DNA of 14,977 nt from Thermoprotei archaeon (lineage in GTDB: Archaea; Thermoproteota; Thermoprotei; QMSL01; B3-G16), in the NCBI GenBank assembly GCA_003649665.1, contig QMSL01000013.1:1-14977 (forward strand). The letters are read 5' to 3'. Positions 14,634 through 14,977 of the stretch are shown in pieces. Position 1 is the first letter of the stretch; every line of letters starts with the position of its first letter. A model generated the notes under the pieces. That model saw only the letters and a program-made list of their open reading frames with translations. It searched no databases and was not told where the DNA came from. The translations under genes and the position numbers were made by a program.

Positions 14634-14831
14634 TGAACGCCGAAGCTAACATAAAGTATAACATAACTATCAGTGCTAATGTAAAGTGCATCTATCTTGG
14701 AGTAGCTAGACCAGACATAATCCCTATCTCGTTTAATCATGTCTTATATCATTATACTCATATTAACAGAAGGCATCTTCTCATTTACGACTTCCTTCAT
14801 TATAAGTAACGAAATAGCTTAATAAGAAGAT

Positions 14832-14927
14832 TGGTGCGGCCGCCGGGATTCGAACCCGGGTCACGGGCGTGGAAGGCCCGCTTGAGGCGGTACAGCCGAG
14901 TCCTAGTCCAGGCTAGACGACGGCCGC
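14832..14927 (-). tRNA. tRNA-Gly (anticodon TCC), with 18-nt intron and encoded CCA
   Basis: On the minus strand the acceptor stem is GCGGCCG/CGGCCGC. The D arm GTCT/GGAC has loop AGCCTGGACTA, the T arm is CCGGG-TTCGAAT-CCCGG, the discriminator is A, and CCA is encoded at 14834-14832. The anticodon stem CGGGC/GCCCG closes the loop CTTCCAC, giving anticodon TCC (glycine, GGA codons). The D stem and anticodon stem are separated by 19 bases where one is normal, so an 18-nt intron must be spliced out. The mature RNA would be 78 nt with CCA. The 5' end at 14927 is about 27 nt from a TATA-like box. Confidence 0.93.
14878..14895 (-). other. tRNA-Gly intron at a non-canonical position
   Basis: CTGTACCGCCTCAAGCGG is removed to join GGACTCGG to GCCTTCCAC. 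Because CGG occurs at both borders, the junction can slide by up to three bases (14881-14898 is equivalent), placing it between tRNA positions 26/27 and 29/30. CCGC and GCGG inside can pair around a 5-nt loop, flanked by GGC and GCC, giving a relaxed bulge-helix-bulge type substrate for the archaeal splicing endonuclease. Confidence 0.8.
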
Positions 14928-14952
14928 ACTAGAGAGTAATCTCTCGATCATA

Positions 14953-14960
14953 CTTTTAAA
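14953..14960 (-). promoter_or_regulatory. TATA box for tRNA-Gly
   Basis: The minus strand reads TTTAAAAG, centred about 27-30 nt before the tRNA 5' end at 14927, the standard archaeal distance. Confidence 0.5.
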
Positions 14961-14977
14961 CTTTAATTCAACCTGAT

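Noticed and set aside
14630..14636. ATGATGA, a perfect C box, near the end of the 77-aa gene
   Set aside because: No CTGA D or D' box follows at a usable distance and no terminal stem is seen.
14645..14687. Imperfect 13-base direct repeat (GCTAACATAAAGT and GCTAATGTAAAGT, 30 bases apart)
   Set aside because: Only two copies, with two mismatches in AT-rich sequence; likely chance.
14519..14740. Minus-strand 73-codon open frame
   Set aside because: Most of it is the serine-rich reverse of the acidic helix in the 77-aa gene; no motif or ribosome site supports it.
14932..14945. Inverted repeat GAGAG-TAAT-CTCTC just upstream of tRNA-Gly
   Set aside because: The stem is five base pairs and lies between the TATA box and the tRNA start; too short to call an operator or terminator.

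Overview
The window is archaeal and most likely from the Thermoprotei (Crenarchaeota/Thermoproteota). The signs are an archaeal EF-2, KEOPS Cgi121, archaeal NOG1- and YchF-type GTPases, RtcA, an Fe-S family-4 uracil-DNA glycosylase, a tRNA-Gly with a short intron at a non-canonical position, a probable C/D box sRNA, TATA-like boxes about 26 nt before starts, and heavy use of AGG/AGA and ATA codons. Genus cannot be fixed from sequence alone. I see no mobile element, CRISPR array, rRNA or clear horizontally acquired block.

Layout. 1-881 (-): 5' part of an MFS-like permease running off the left edge. 943-1530 (-): Cgi121, divergent from 1578-2595 (+), a NOG1-family GTPase whose frame is broken by one extra base. 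Convergent with it is rtcA (2578-3651, -). From 3729 a five-gene + strand cluster runs SpoIIM-like membrane protein, YchF/OLA1-like GTPase, then a complete ECF energising module (two ATPases and EcfT) to 7891. Opposing it are 6-phospho-3-hexuloisomerase (7895-8491) and a HTH/coiled-coil protein (8557-9102). At 9244-9399 (+) is a 51-aa zinc-ribbon protein too short for most gene callers, followed by a C/D box sRNA candidate (9460-9523). A family-4 UDG (-) is divergent from EF-2 (+, 10309-12513). EF-2 converges with a membrane-anchored family-5 solute-binding protein (-, to about 14318), which is divergent from a 77-aa unknown protein. After about 200 bases with no supported gene (14634-14831) a tRNA-Gly(TCC) lies on the - strand.

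Theme. Much of the window serves translation and RNA: t6A tRNA modification (Cgi121), ribosome-associated GTPases (NOG1, YchF), RNA-end chemistry (RtcA), EF-2, tRNA-Gly and a methylation guide RNA. ECF, MFS and SBP genes serve transport, and PHI serves pentose-phosphate supply.

The most striking observations concern gene starts and frames. EF-2 and the solute-binding protein both extend upstream of their first ATG/GTG/TTG to an ATC codon that sits at the expected start and has a Shine-Dalgarno-like sequence at good spacing. NOG1 needs a one-base shift. Either this lineage uses AUC starts or recoding, or the assembly carries small indels; the sequence alone cannot decide for every case. I found no evident new defence or mobile system.
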